A stretch of 35,471 nt of DNA from Deltaproteobacteria bacterium (GTDB lineage Bacteria > Myxococcota_A > Polyangia > Polyangiales > B10-G4): contig QMMC01000012.1 in the NCBI GenBank assembly GCA_003647065.1, positions 1 through 35,471 of the forward strand. Direction: 5' to 3'. Positions within the stretch are counted from its first letter, which is position 1. Each line of letters starts with the position of its first letter. Of the stretch, positions 1 through 7,864 are shown piece after piece. The notes beneath the pieces are model-generated. The model was not told where the DNA came from and did not search any database. It saw only the letters and a program-made list of their open reading frames with translations. The translations under genes and the position numbers were made by a program.

Positions 1-1264
1 AGCCATTGGGCAACTGCTCGCCGCCCCCCGACGCCACTGCAGCCCCGATGGCAATGCCGCCGCCAACCACCACCGCGATCGCGGTCCAGAACCACCACTT
101 GACGTAGATCGGGTCGTTGTCTTCGATCTCGGGGCCCAGGTCGGGCGCCGCAACCACACCGGAGAGGTCGACCCCGTCGTAGAGCTCCGCGATCAGCTCT
201 TCGGCTTCGATGAGCCCCTCTTCGCCGCGACTCACCGTCACCTCCAGCTCCGAAAGCAGGTGTCGAGTCCTGAGATCGTAGAGATAGAGGTGCACCGCGA
301 GACGATCATCGCCCGACGGCGTCACGACTCCGGCGACCACCTGGCGGACCATCAGGAGCGTCTTGACCCCCCCAATGGAAAGACCGGTCAGGGGCTCTCC
401 GAGCTCCCCGGGCATGTCTTCGATCAACTGAGTGATCTGGAGCGCGCTCCTGCTCGTCTCGAGCACCACGTCGGCCGTCGCCTGGTACGAATCCTCGACC
501 GTCACTCGGAGGATCTGCTTCTCGAAGCCGATGGCCTTGACGGTGAGGTAGTGGTCACCGACCAGGAGGCTCTCGGCCACCGCCGGAGACGCCCCGATGC
601 TCCGACCATCGACGAAGACTTCGGCGCCGGGCGGGTCGGTGACGATTTCGACGGCGCCGCGGATGTTGCCGTCGATGAGGTCGGTCTGGACCTCATTGAA
701 GAAATTCTCGAAGCGGGCCGGATATCGCTCGATGTCGTAGTAGAAATGCTCGCGGAAGATGACCACCCGCTGGAACGTCGCGCGACAATCCTCGCGACGA
801 CCGCGCTGCAAACACTGCGCGACCCCGAGCAGGGTGTAGACGTCGGCGAGCATCGAACGCTTGACGTCGATGAGGTTGTCCTCGAAGAGCTCGAGGGCGG
901 CCGCGGCCTGGGCCTCTGCCTGTCGTGCCTGCCCGTCCGCGAGGAGCTGCGCGATGGCATTCGGCTCTTCCTGGATCGCCGCATAGACTTCGTCGGATTG
1001 CTGGTGATCCGTGAGGATGTCGGCCGGGTGCTCGTCATCGAGGCGCTCGATGTTCCGGAGCCCTCGCCGCATCCCCGCAGTGAGCATGGTCTCGTCTGCA
1101 CGCTCGGCCCCGTCCTGGCCGATGAGGATGATCGCAACCTTGATCTCCTCGGCCTCGTCTCCGGCGCCCTGGGCCGCCGCCTGCGGGGCGAGGGCCAACG
1201 GAAGAAGCAGGGAGAGGAGCGAGAGGAGAAACCCAGATGCGGTTCGTATGAAAGCGTTCTGCAT
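1..1264 (-). CDS. PEGA-domain membrane-anchored protein, C-terminus cut by window edge
   Basis: An open reading frame of 421 codons starts with ATG at 1264 and runs off the left edge, so the C-terminus is missing. The N-terminus is a signal peptide (hydrophobic LLSLLSLLLPLALA, then AAAQ). Residues about 100-190 are helical and look TPR-like. A PEGA domain follows at about 203-270 (TDPPGAEVFVDGRSIG). A transmembrane helix lies at about 390-412 (KWWFWTAIAVVVGGG). PEGA domains are beta-rich modules of bacterial envelope proteins. The start is five bases after the stop of the upstream PEGA gene, so the two are co-transcribed. Both proteins share the domain order and the WWFWT membrane entry, so they are tandem paralogues. 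A plus-strand frame over the same DNA is a shadow. Specific role unknown. Confidence 0.85.
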   Translation of the reverse strand, partial: MQNAFIRTASGFLLSLLSLLLPLALAPQAAAQGAGDEAEEIKVAIILIGQDGAERADETMLTAGMRRGLRNIERLDDEHPADILTDHQQSDEVYAAIQEEPNAIAQLLADGQARQAEAQAAAALELFEDNLIDVKRSMLADVYTLLGVAQCLQRGRREDCRATFQRVVIFREHFYYDIERYPARFENFFNEVQTDLIDGNIRGAVEIVTDPPGAEVFVDGRSIGASPAVAESLLVGDHYLTVKAIGFEKQILRVTVEDSYQATADVVLETSRSALQITQLIEDMPGELGEPLTGLSIGGVKTLLMVRQVVAGVVTPSGDDRLAVHLYLYDLRTRHLLSELEVTVSRGEEGLIEAEELIAELYDGVDLSGVVAAPDLGPEIEDNDPIYVKWWFWTAIAVVVGGGIAIGAAVASGGGEQLPNG

Positions 1265-1269
1265 CGCGC

Positions 1270-2601
1270 TCAGAAAGTCAGGATGACCTGGCCGCCGGGG
1301 TCCTGGCCGAGGTCCTGCCCCCCGGACCCACTTGCTGCAGCGATGATACCCGCGGTCACACCGCCGATCACCACGACCCCCACGATGGTCCAGAACCACC
1401 ACGTCTCGTAGAAAGCCGGCCCGTCTTCACCGCCTCCACGGATGGGCGTCGAGCCCCCCCCCTGGGCGGGAATGCGCTCGTCGTCGCTCGCCGCAGCGGC
1501 CTCCGAAAGGCCCACCGCGAGCCCTTGGGAAATGAGCTGCTGAACCCCCGACTCGAGGGAGCCAAAGGCCGTAGCCACGGGCCCCGCGAGGGCCGGTGAG
1601 TGCTCGCCGGTGGCCACGTCGAACATCACGAAGCGCAGCCGAACCTGGTCGTCGCTGTCTGCAGAGACCTGAATGACGCCGATGTGATCGACCTCGAGGG
1701 CCTCGGCGATCTGGTGGAGGGCGTCGCCGTCCTCCAAGGTCTCGAGATCGTGGTCGCGGAGCCCGAGGGTGGCGTCCGCGAGCCCCGGGGTGCCATCGTT
1801 GTCCTCGAGGAAAGCGTTCACTTGTTCGTTCCCGCGGCGACGGGTGGTCTTGGCCTCGACGAAGGGCGTGGCCCCGGGGCGGGTGACGCGGACGACGTGG
1901 CGCCCCGCGGCGAGGGCGTCCACCGTCATCGGGGTTCGCCCGCGGGCAACGTAGTCGACGTAGACGATCGCGCCGCTCGGCTCACTCTCGACCGTGATGG
2001 AGGTCTGCGGATTCCGGGCGTCCCGGGGCGCCGCGCGTTCGTACTCTTGGATGATGTCGGGGTTGAAGAGGTTGGCGTCGGGCTCGAGGTACGGCATCTG
2101 CACGTGCAGGCGCGCGAAGATTCGACTCGCGCCCCGGTTTTGCCCCTCGAAAACGAGAGACGCACCGAGGAAGAGCAAGGCTTCGCCGAGGTCCGAGGGG
2201 TCTTCGAGGGCCGCCGCAGAAGCGTCGAAGTCTTCGACCGCGGAGCGCAGTTGGGCGATGGCCTCGGGGAGTTCGAGGTTCAGGTAGTGCTGACGGCCGG
2301 TTTCGAGTTTTTCGCGGGCCGCCGCGAGGTGCTCATAGGTGTAGTCGCTGTAGCCGAGGAAGTGCCGATCCGCTCCGGCCCAGTCGACGCCGCTCAACGA
2401 ACGCAGCGAGGCTCGCGCCGCCGCGCCGACTCGCGCCGCGACGGGCTCGAGTTCGGGGCTGTCGGGGACGGCGAGCACATAGGCGCGTACCGTCTCGTCC
2501 TGGGCTGACGCCGGGGCCGCTGACGCGAGCGCGCCCACGAAGGCCAGGAAAGCCGCGGTGGAGAGGATGAGGGTTGTTGATGCTTGCCGGTCAGCCGCCA
2601 C
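1270..2601 (-). CDS. PEGA-domain protein with signal peptide and C-terminal membrane helix
   Basis: The 443-residue product has a signal peptide (LILSTAAFLAFVGALASA, then ASAQ), a helical TPR-like region (about 80-190, containing YLNLELPEAIAQLRSAVEDF), a PEGA domain (about 200-268, ESEPSGAIVYVDYVARGRTP) and a C-terminal helix (WWFWTIVGVVVIGG) followed by a short Gly-rich tail ending VILTF. GTG at 2601 is the only reasonable start before the signal peptide; it overlaps the upstream gene by 11 bases, suggesting translational coupling. The middle segment (about 270-370) may be a nucleotide- or protein-binding module, but I do not recognise it. It is a paralogue of the partial gene downstream. 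A role in an envelope assembly is inferred from context only. Confidence 0.85.
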   Translation of the reverse strand: MAADRQASTTLILSTAAFLAFVGALASAAPASAQDETVRAYVLAVPDSPELEPVAARVGAAARASLRSLSGVDWAGADRHFLGYSDYTYEHLAAAREKLETGRQHYLNLELPEAIAQLRSAVEDFDASAAALEDPSDLGEALLFLGASLVFEGQNRGASRIFARLHVQMPYLEPDANLFNPDIIQEYERAAPRDARNPQTSITVESEPSGAIVYVDYVARGRTPMTVDALAAGRHVVRVTRPGATPFVEAKTTRRRGNEQVNAFLEDNDGTPGLADATLGLRDHDLETLEDGDALHQIAEALEVDHIGVIQVSADSDDQVRLRFVMFDVATGEHSPALAGPVATAFGSLESGVQQLISQGLAVGLSEAAAASDDERIPAQGGGSTPIRGGGEDGPAFYETWWFWTIVGVVVIGGVTAGIIAAASGSGGQDLGQDPGGQVILTF

Positions 2602-2983
2602 TTAACAAGTCCTGGGTAAGCGCAGACAGTGCTGGATCATCGGCTAGCGCACTTCGCAGATGAGCCTCGAGCTCGGCCCGCTGAGCCGGCGGTAGCGCCG
2701 CCGCGGTGGGGCTCTCGAGGGCACGAGAGACCAGGCGGTCGACCACCTGATCTACGCTCACGCGCCCCGCGACGGCATCCGCCGCAAGGGCCTCGATCGC
2801 GTCCGGCGCCATCGCCGACTTCGCTGGTCCTACCGCATCGGGCGCGGCGACCTCTTCGAGAACTTTCTGAAAGGCCTCGGACGACTCCCCGGTCCGGGGA
2901 GCATCGCCCTCTCCGACGGATCCAGCGGACCCCGGAGGAGGAGTTCCCGGCGGACTGCCGGGAGGTTTGATGGAAGAACTCAT
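2591..2983 (-). CDS. Small Pro/Gly-rich N-terminus, helical C-terminus protein, unknown function
   Basis: The 130-residue product starts at ATG 2983, with GGAGG seven bases upstream; a longer frame to 3028 lacks such support. The first 30 residues are rich in Pro, Gly and Ser (IKPPGSPPGTPPPGS) and look disordered. The rest is Ala/Leu/Asp-rich and predicted helical (VSVDQVVDRLVSRALESP; AELEAHLRSALADDPALS). There is no signal peptide and no cysteine. The gene lies between a needle-like small protein and two PEGA proteins in one minus-strand unit. A disordered head with a helical tail would fit a chaperone-bound or secreted component, but that is inference. I do not recognise the family. Confidence 0.75.
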   Translation of the reverse strand: MSSSIKPPGSPPGTPPPGSAGSVGEGDAPRTGESSEAFQKVLEEVAAPDAVGPAKSAMAPDAIEALAADAVAGRVSVDQVVDRLVSRALESPTAAALPPAQRAELEAHLRSALADDPALSALTQDLLSGG

Positions 2984-3055
2984 CGTCGACCTCCGCGGAG
3001 GGTATCCAGATAGAGAAGGCCGCCGCAAGGTAGCGGAGCCGGGGAGACCCCCAGC

Positions 3056-3505
3056 TCAGCGAATGTTGTTGATGCTGTTCTTGGCGGTCTCATGGCGCGC
3101 CTTCAGCACGTTGGAGAGGGTGGTGAACCGGCGATTCTCGGACTGCATCTGCTGCTGGAGCTCCAGAAACGCCATGTTGTCCTGCATGATCGCCGACTGG
3201 CCGCCCATGCCGGCGAGGGCACCGGGGCCCCCGGCGCCCACAGCGCCCGCCGATACGGCCGACCCCGCCTGGGCGGTCGCCGTCGAACGGGCCCCGCGGA
3301 CCGCGGCGGAAACCACCCCGCCCCCCGGAACGAAGGAACTGGCCGCCTCGACCCCATCCAGCAGGACTCCGGCCGAGACCTCGAGGGCTTCCTCGAAGCG
3401 GCGAGCGGTGCCCGGACCGGTGGCGCGAACGCCGGTGGACTCGACACGAACCGAGGACGAGGACTCGACGACGGGGACGGGGGCGGTAATTCGAAACGTG
3501 GTCAC
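3056..3505 (-). CDS. Small helical protein with type III needle-like C-terminus (tentative)
   Basis: The 149-residue product uses GTG at 3505, with AAAGGAGA about seven bases upstream. There is no signal peptide. Residues 30-105 are Gly/Ala/Val-rich; residues about 105-149 form an amphipathic helix rich in Gln, Glu and Arg. The last 19 residues (SNVLKARHETAKNSINNIR) resemble the C-terminus of type III secretion needle subunits such as PrgI and MxiH, which end SN-x-VK ... I-x-NFR, matching at Ser-Asn, Lys and Ile-x-Asn-x-Arg. True needle proteins are about 80 residues, so this one is long. It is first in a unit with a small disordered protein and two PEGA membrane proteins. The resemblance is short; a generic coiled-coil protein remains possible. 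Confidence 0.7.
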   Translation of the reverse strand: MTTFRITAPVPVVESSSSVRVESTGVRATGPGTARRFEEALEVSAGVLLDGVEAASSFVPGGGVVSAAVRGARSTATAQAGSAVSAGAVGAGGPGALAGMGGQSAIMQDNMAFLELQQQMQSENRRFTTLSNVLKARHETAKNSINNIR

Positions 3506-3541
3506 GGGCGGTCTCCTTTGTTTACGAAACGATCTGTGCCC

Positions 3542-3578
3542 GTTATCGGGAGCAACCCCCGGTCAGTTGCTCGATAAC
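3542..3578. repeat. Imperfect inverted repeat in the leader of the needle/PEGA unit
   Basis: GTTATCG-GG-AGCAAC (3542-3556) faces GTTGCT-CGATAAC (3566-3578) across a nine-base loop. This gives 13 complementary pairs with a two-base bulge. It lies 37 bases upstream of the GTG at 3505, in the divergent gap shared with the MerR gene. No T-tract follows on either strand, so a terminator is unlikely; an operator or leader hairpin fits better. A possible minus-strand -10 (TATATT, 3590-3585) lies just upstream, which would put the dyad in the transcribed leader. Confidence 0.6.
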
Positions 3579-3619
3579 TTCGAAAATATACTCTCACCCT
3601 CATATGACGGGCCCCCGGG

Positions 3620-3649
3620 TTGACACCCCGCCACCCTGTTCCCTATAGA
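3620..3649 (+). promoter_or_regulatory. Probable sigma-70 promoter of the MerR-type gene
   Basis: TTGACA (3620-3625) and TATAGA (3644-3649) are separated by 18 bases, and the GTG start of the regulator lies 28 bases past the -10. The -35 is a consensus hexamer. A spacer at or above 18 is common for promoters under MerR-family control, so autoregulation is possible. The -35 sits inside GGGT-TGAC-ACCC, a short dyad. Confidence 0.6.
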
Positions 3650-3677
3650 TTCACACGGGATTTACGGTTCCTATCCG

Positions 3678-4187
3678 GTGACTGACCAAACAAACGACGA
3701 GAGCTGCTCTTCGGACGGGGGCCGCCCTTGCCTTCTGACAACCGGGGACATGGCGCGGCTCACCGAGAGCACCCTCCGGACCGTTCGATTCTATGAAGAA
3801 GCGGGGCTCCTCCGGCCGGCGAGCCGCAGCGACGGGGGCCATCGCATGTTCGACGAGCGCGAGCTCCTCAAACTCCAGCTCATCCTCGATCTCCGGGAGG
3901 CATGCCTCTCGCTTTCGGACATCAAAGAGCTCTTCGATCTGAAGAACACCTGCAAGAGCGCCGAAGAGGCCTCGGGGCTGATGTCCGCGATTTTGGGTCG
4001 CCAGATCGACGAAATGCAGACGAAAATCACCAAGTTGAGGCGATTGCGGGAAGAGTTGGCGTCGACGGTTTCGGTAATTCGTGAGTGCGAAGGCTGTCCA
4101 TCCACGCAATTTCCCGGCAATTGCGGCGAATGCGAGATGCTCGAGAGGGCAGATCTGCCCCGCGCCGTGAAGCTTCTTTGGGGCTAA
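3678..4187 (+). CDS. MerR-family transcriptional regulator with C-terminal four-cysteine motif
   Basis: The 169-residue product carries a MerR winged helix-turn-helix at about 17-88 (LTTGDMARLTESTLRTVRFY, then EAGLLRPASRS and GGHRMFDERELLKLQ). A dimerisation coiled coil follows (about 105-136). The C-terminus has C137-x2-C140-x8-C149-x2-C152, which could bind zinc, another metal or an Fe-S cluster. MerR proteins bind promoters with long spacers and change DNA twist on effector binding. The GTG start has no clear Shine-Dalgarno. The gene diverges from the needle/PEGA unit, which it might control, and it precedes a LON-domain gene. The cysteine spacing differs from SoxR (C-x2-C-x-C-x5-C). The effector is unknown. 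Confidence 0.85.
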   Translation: MTDQTNDESCSSDGGRPCLLTTGDMARLTESTLRTVRFYEEAGLLRPASRSDGGHRMFDERELLKLQLILDLREACLSLSDIKELFDLKNTCKSAEEASGLMSAILGRQIDEMQTKITKLRRLREELASTVSVIRECEGCPSTQFPGNCGECEMLERADLPRAVKLLWG

Positions 4188-4289
4188 CGACCAATCCGGG
4201 GCCGATTTCGGGGCGAATGTGATGAATGGCACCGTCCCGGGGCCGGAAACGCTTCACTCGAGGGCCGGCAGACCCTAGGTCGATTCTCA

Positions 4290-4976
4290 GTGCCGATCAC
4301 GATTCCCACCGCCGAGGATCTTGCGCCGCTGACCCCGGAGGAGTTGGCAGCCGTTCCGATCTTTCCGTTGCCGCGGATGGTGTTCTTCCCGGGAACCGCC
4401 CTGCCCCTCCACCTCTTCGAGGCACGGTACCGGGAGATGATTCGCGACTGCATCACCGTGGGCCCGGCGGCGATGGCCGTGGCGCTGCTCGAGCCGGGAT
4501 GGGAGGAGGACTACGAGGGGGAACCCCCGATCGCGAGGGTCAGCGGAGTGGGCCGCATCGTCTGGCACGAGGAGATGCCGGACGGTCGGTACAATATCGT
4601 GCTGGTGGGCACGGGCCGAGCCCTCCTCGCACCGCTCCCGATGGACGGACGCTCTTATCGCCGCGGCGCGGCCACCCTCCTCGCCGAGGTGGGCTGCGCC
4701 CGGGATGCGGTGACGGGCACCCTCCTGGGCTGCGCCTCGGCCCTCACCACCCTCCTGCGGGCAACGGATCCAGACTTTCAGTTGCACCTGCCGCCCGAGG
4801 CCTCCCCGGGGCGCATCGCCGACATCGTGGCCGACCGGCTGATTCCCGACGTCGCCCGCCGCCAAGAAATCCTCGAGACCCTCGACGTCGCGAAGCGAAT
4901 TGACCTGGTGACGGACGCGGTCAGCGGAGCCCTGGCGGACCTGGCCCCCGCCCGCAGCGGCGGTTCGACGCACTGA
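4290..4976 (+). CDS. Stand-alone LON substrate-binding domain protein
   Basis: The 228-residue product has a LON N-terminal (PUA-like) domain near its start, with the hallmark PIFPLPRMVFFPGTALPLHL followed by FEARYREMI. The C-terminal half is helical. There is no AAA+ ATPase and no Ser-Lys protease domain, so it is not Lon protease but one of the small stand-alone family members. Those are thought to bind proteins or act as adaptors; the substrate is unknown. GTG at 4290 is chosen because it begins just before the conserved domain; no strong ribosome-binding site is visible. The 102-base gap before it shows no clear promoter or terminator. It converges on ribA. Confidence 0.8.
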   Translation: MPITIPTAEDLAPLTPEELAAVPIFPLPRMVFFPGTALPLHLFEARYREMIRDCITVGPAAMAVALLEPGWEEDYEGEPPIARVSGVGRIVWHEEMPDGRYNIVLVGTGRALLAPLPMDGRSYRRGAATLLAEVGCARDAVTGTLLGCASALTTLLRATDPDFQLHLPPEASPGRIADIVADRLIPDVARRQEILETLDVAKRIDLVTDAVSGALADLAPARSGGSTH

Positions 4977-5018
4977 GCGAAAGCTATCGCGCCCCGGAGC
5001 GGTCGGCGCCCGCGGAGA

Positions 5019-5678
5019 CTATTCCGCGTCGAGCTCTACGAGGTCGTGACGCCCGTCGTCCTCGAGGTGGTCGAGGTGGTGACCCATACGGGCCCGCTTC
5101 GTCTCGAGGTAGTGCCGATTGTTTTCGTTCGGCGGGGCGTGGTGGTTCTCTCGACGCGTGACCTTGACCCCATCGTCGACGAGGGCGTCGACTTTGGCCG
5201 GGTTGTTGGTCATCAAGACGACCGAAGCGACCCCGAGGTCGTCGAGCATCTTCGTGGCGATGCCATAGCTCCGGAGGTCCGGCTCGAAGCCGAGCATGGT
5301 GTTCGCGTCGACGGTGTCTGCGCCCCGGCTCTGAAGATCGTAGGCGTGAATCTTGTTGCCTAGGCCGATGCCGCGGCCTTCTTGCCGGAGATAGAGCACG
5401 ACTCCGACCCCGCGTTCGGCGATGCGCCGGAAGCCCATGTCGAGTTGCTCCCGGCAATCGCACTTGAGTGAGTGGAACACTTCGCCGGTGAGACACTCGC
5501 TGTGCACGCGGGTGAGCACGTCGTGGGCGCCGCGGATGTCCCCCTTGACCATGGCGCAATGTTCGGCGCCGGTCTCAGCCTCACGGTAGACGACCACCTT
5601 GAAGATGCCGTACTCAGTGGGAAGCTCTGCCTCGCTGTAGCGAGTGAAGCGGGGCGAGATTTGAGGAGCGGGGTTCAT
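5019..5678 (-). CDS. ribA: GTP cyclohydrolase II
   Basis: The 219-residue product opens the GTP imidazole ring in the first step of riboflavin synthesis, releasing formate and pyrophosphate. It contains the zinc-binding cysteines C62, C73 and C75 (ECLTGEVFHSLKCDCREQ), the nucleotide-binding RQEGRGIGLGNKIHAYDLQ, and a C-terminal TNNPAKVDAL. It is the stand-alone form with no RibB domain. ATG at 5678 matches the usual N-terminus; a longer frame to 6038 is unsupported and would overlap the divergent gene. A promoter lies about 33 bases upstream. The short leader leaves no room for an FMN riboswitch. Confidence 0.93.
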   Translation of the reverse strand: MNPAPQISPRFTRYSEAELPTEYGIFKVVVYREAETGAEHCAMVKGDIRGAHDVLTRVHSECLTGEVFHSLKCDCREQLDMGFRRIAERGVGVVLYLRQEGRGIGLGNKIHAYDLQSRGADTVDANTMLGFEPDLRSYGIATKMLDDLGVASVVLMTNNPAKVDALVDDGVKVTRRENHHAPPNENNRHYLETKRARMGHHLDHLEDDGRHDLVELDAE

Positions 5679-5710
5679 GAGCGACGTTCCGGTCAGACTC
5701 GAGTCGGAGA

Positions 5711-5738
5711 AATGTAGGGGCCCCCGGTCCTGCGTCAA
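5711..5738 (-). promoter_or_regulatory. Probable ribA promoter
   Basis: On the minus strand TTGACG (5738-5733) and TACATT (5716-5711) are separated by 16 bases. The predicted transcription start lies about 25 bases upstream of the ribA ATG. The site is within the divergent gap with the Fe-S gene starting at 5751. Confidence 0.55.
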
Positions 5739-5750
5739 GGACTGCGTCCT

Positions 5751-6218
5751 GTGAGCCTCAGCGATCAGCTCCGAGCCCTCCTCCGGCGCATTTCCCGCGC
5801 CGACGGGCCCGAACCCCCGAGAAAGCCGGGACCCACCCCGAAGACCGGGGAAGCCCGGTCGCGGCAGACCGATACCGCCCCGGGCCCCCGAGATGCAGCC
5901 ATTCTGGCCGCCTCGGCTCGCTGCACCGCCTGCGGCCTCTGCGACGTGGCTTTCGATGCCTACGAGCTCACCGAACGCCCGACATTTCGCGGGCCGAGTG
6001 AGCTGGCTCTCAGCTATGCCCGGCGCCCGACCGAGCATTCGGCCGCAAAGCGCTACATCGCCAGCTTGCGCCGGGGCGACCTCACGGCCCTGGCTAGGAT
6101 ATGCCCGGTCGGAGTGCCCTTCCCGGAGCTCGCCGACGCCATCGACCGCCTAGCCGACGCGAGCGCCCTCGAGGCCCCCCCTCGGGAGACGGAGCGGGCC
6201 CGCCACGACCCGGGATGA
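5751..6218 (+). CDS. Small Fe-S protein, one cluster motif, paired with FAD oxidases
   Basis: The 155-residue product has C58-x2-C61-x2-C64 (RCTACGLCD) and a distant C118-Pro (ICPVGVPFPEL). Together they give the four ligands of one [4Fe-4S] cluster of the type seen in GlpC, GlcF or GltD N-terminal regions. The first 55 residues are Pro/Arg-rich and probably disordered. Full-length GlcF has two cluster motifs and CCG domains; both are absent here. The gene is 32 bases upstream of two FAD_binding_4 genes, so it is likely their electron-transfer subunit. GTG at 5751 is the assumed start, and no strong Shine-Dalgarno is seen. Confidence 0.7.
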   Translation: MSLSDQLRALLRRISRADGPEPPRKPGPTPKTGEARSRQTDTAPGPRDAAILAASARCTACGLCDVAFDAYELTERPTFRGPSELALSYARRPTEHSAAKRYIASLRRGDLTALARICPVGVPFPELADAIDRLADASALEAPPRETERARHDPG

Positions 6219-6238
6219 CCTGAGGGTTCAGCATCGGA

Positions 6239-6244
6239 TATAAC
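6239..6244 (+). promoter_or_regulatory. Weak candidate leaderless -10 (TATAAC) before the FAD oxidase
   Basis: TATAAC ends six bases before GTG 6251, the same spacing as the three better examples at 16458, 17362 and 21620. The last base is C rather than the preferred T and no -35 is evident. The gene can also be read from the upstream start, so this is only a candidate. Confidence 0.25.
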
Positions 6245-6250
6245 GGCGGG

Positions 6251-7864
6251 GTGCGTGCCGCGTCCGAGGCTCTTGCCGCCGATCTCTCGCCCCTCGTCGG
6301 GGGTCGGGCGTCTGTCGACGTAGCGGACCGCGTCGCCTACGCCCGGGACCTCTGGCCACGACAGCAGATCGTCACTCGGAGCGGGGTCGCCGCACCGGCG
6401 CCGCCCGCGGTCATCGTCTGGCCGGAGTCATCCGCCGAGGTCGCCGCCGTCGTGGACTACGCCCGGGAGCGCGCGATTCCCGTCGTGCCCTACGGTGCCG
6501 GGAGCGGGGTGTGCGGAGGTATCCTGCCGACCCCGGAAACGATCCTCATCGACGTCAAGCGCATGCGTCGCATCCTCGCCGTCGATGACGATCACCTCAC
6601 GGTCCGAGCCGAAGCCGGCATCATCGGCCAGCACCTAGAAGACGGACTCGCCGCCCGCGGCTACACGCTGGGTCATTTCCCGTCGTCGATCCATTGTTCG
6701 ACCCTCGGGGGATGGCTCGCCGCCCGATCTGCGGGGCAATGCTCGGGCCGCTACGGAAAGATCGAGGACATGATCGTCGCCCTGACTGCGGTCGATGGCA
6801 ACGGTCGCGTCCTCTGCGCGGACCTCGACCGAGGCCTGGACCCGGCGCTGATCCCCCTCATCGTGGGGAGCGAGGGCATCCTCGCGATCATCACCGAGGC
6901 CACTCTACGAATCTCCCCCGCACCCTCATCACGCCGATTTGCGTCATTCCTGTTCGACACGACCGAGGCCGGTCTCGAGGTGATGCGCAAGATCTACCAG
7001 GCCGGTCTCCGCCCAGCCGTCTCGCGCCTCTACGACCCCTTCGACACGATGATGGCCCGACGGGGCGGAGTGAAGGGCGTCGAGGCCGAAGAGGCCAAAG
7101 AAGAGCCGTGGGCAGACGCGGACAGCAACCCCGTGCCCCACCACCCGGGACCGGGCAGTCAGCGCCCGGGCCTCGGCACCAGGATCCTGGCGCGGGCCCT
7201 CCGGCGCCCGGGTGCCCTCAACCGCTTGATCGACGCTGTGCCGGATCGGGTCTTCGGAGGAACCCTCATGGTGCTCGTCTGGGAAGACGACCCGGACGTG
7301 AGCGCCGTGGAGCTCGCCCTGGCCGCGGAGATCGCCGAGCAAGGCGGGGGGCGCGATTTGGGTGAGGCTCCCGCCCGTCGTTGGCTCGCCCACCGCCACA
7401 GCGTCAGCTACCGGCAAAGCCCGATGTACGCCGCGGGCGCCTTCGTCGACACGATGGAAGTCGCGTCGACCTGGTCGCGGCTCTTGCCGATGTACGAAGC
7501 AGTCCGGGGGGCCCTCGCGCCCCACGTATTCGTGATGGCGCACTTCAGCCACGCCTACCCCGACGGCGCGTCGATCTACTTCACCTTCGCGGGCTCGGCG
7601 CCGGACGACCAGACCACCCTCGAGGTCTACGACCGAACCTGGCGCGCAGCCCTCGAGGCGGTAGTCGCCGCCGGGGGCACGCTCTCTCATCACCACGGCG
7701 TCGGGCGCAGCAAGGCCCCGGCAATGCGCGCCGAACAAGGTATCGCCGTCGATGTCGTGCGCTCGCTGAAAGACGTCTTCGACCCCGCGGCCATCCTCAA
7801 CCCCGGCGCCCTCATCGGAGCCCTCGACCCATCACGGATCTCGGAGCCCGGCCATGGCCCGTGA
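6251..7864 (+). CDS. FAD-linked oxidase of the alkylglycerone-phosphate synthase / GlcD type
   Basis: The 537-residue product has an FAD_binding_4 (PCMH-type) domain at about 45-225, with PYGAGSGVCGG at 80-90 and STLGGWLAARSAGQ then GRYGKIEDMI near 155-175. The C-terminal cap ends with SHHHGVGRSK (His 480-482) and FDPAAILNPG. The triple His and the STxGGW region match alkyl-dihydroxyacetone-phosphate synthase, which makes the ether bond of ether lipids; myxobacteria are known to make such lipids. However, an Fe-S gene and a GlcE-like gene flank it, as in glycolate oxidase (GlcDEF). Either a 2-hydroxyacid dehydrogenase or an ether-lipid enzyme is possible. GTG start; it overlaps the next gene by 11 bases. 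Confidence 0.82.
   Translation: MRAASEALAADLSPLVGGRASVDVADRVAYARDLWPRQQIVTRSGVAAPAPPAVIVWPESSAEVAAVVDYARERAIPVVPYGAGSGVCGGILPTPETILIDVKRMRRILAVDDDHLTVRAEAGIIGQHLEDGLAARGYTLGHFPSSIHCSTLGGWLAARSAGQCSGRYGKIEDMIVALTAVDGNGRVLCADLDRGLDPALIPLIVGSEGILAIITEATLRISPAPSSRRFASFLFDTTEAGLEVMRKIYQAGLRPAVSRLYDPFDTMMARRGGVKGVEAEEAKEEPWADADSNPVPHHPGPGSQRPGLGTRILARALRRPGALNRLIDAVPDRVFGGTLMVLVWEDDPDVSAVELALAAEIAEQGGGRDLGEAPARRWLAHRHSVSYRQSPMYAAGAFVDTMEVASTWSRLLPMYEAVRGALAPHVFVMAHFSHAYPDGASIYFTFAGSAPDDQTTLEVYDRTWRAALEAVVAAGGTLSHHHGVGRSKAPAMRAEQGIAVDVVRSLKDVFDPAAILNPGALIGALDPSRISEPGHGP

Noticed and set aside
260-1411. 383-codon plus-strand frame opposite the PEGA genes
   Set aside because: The minus frame gives signal peptide, PEGA domain and membrane helix; the plus frame is Arg/Asp/Glu-biased and has no domain. 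It is a GC-rich shadow.
5679-5750. FMN riboswitch upstream of ribA
   Set aside because: The gap is 72 bases and the predicted leader about 25; no RFN element fits.
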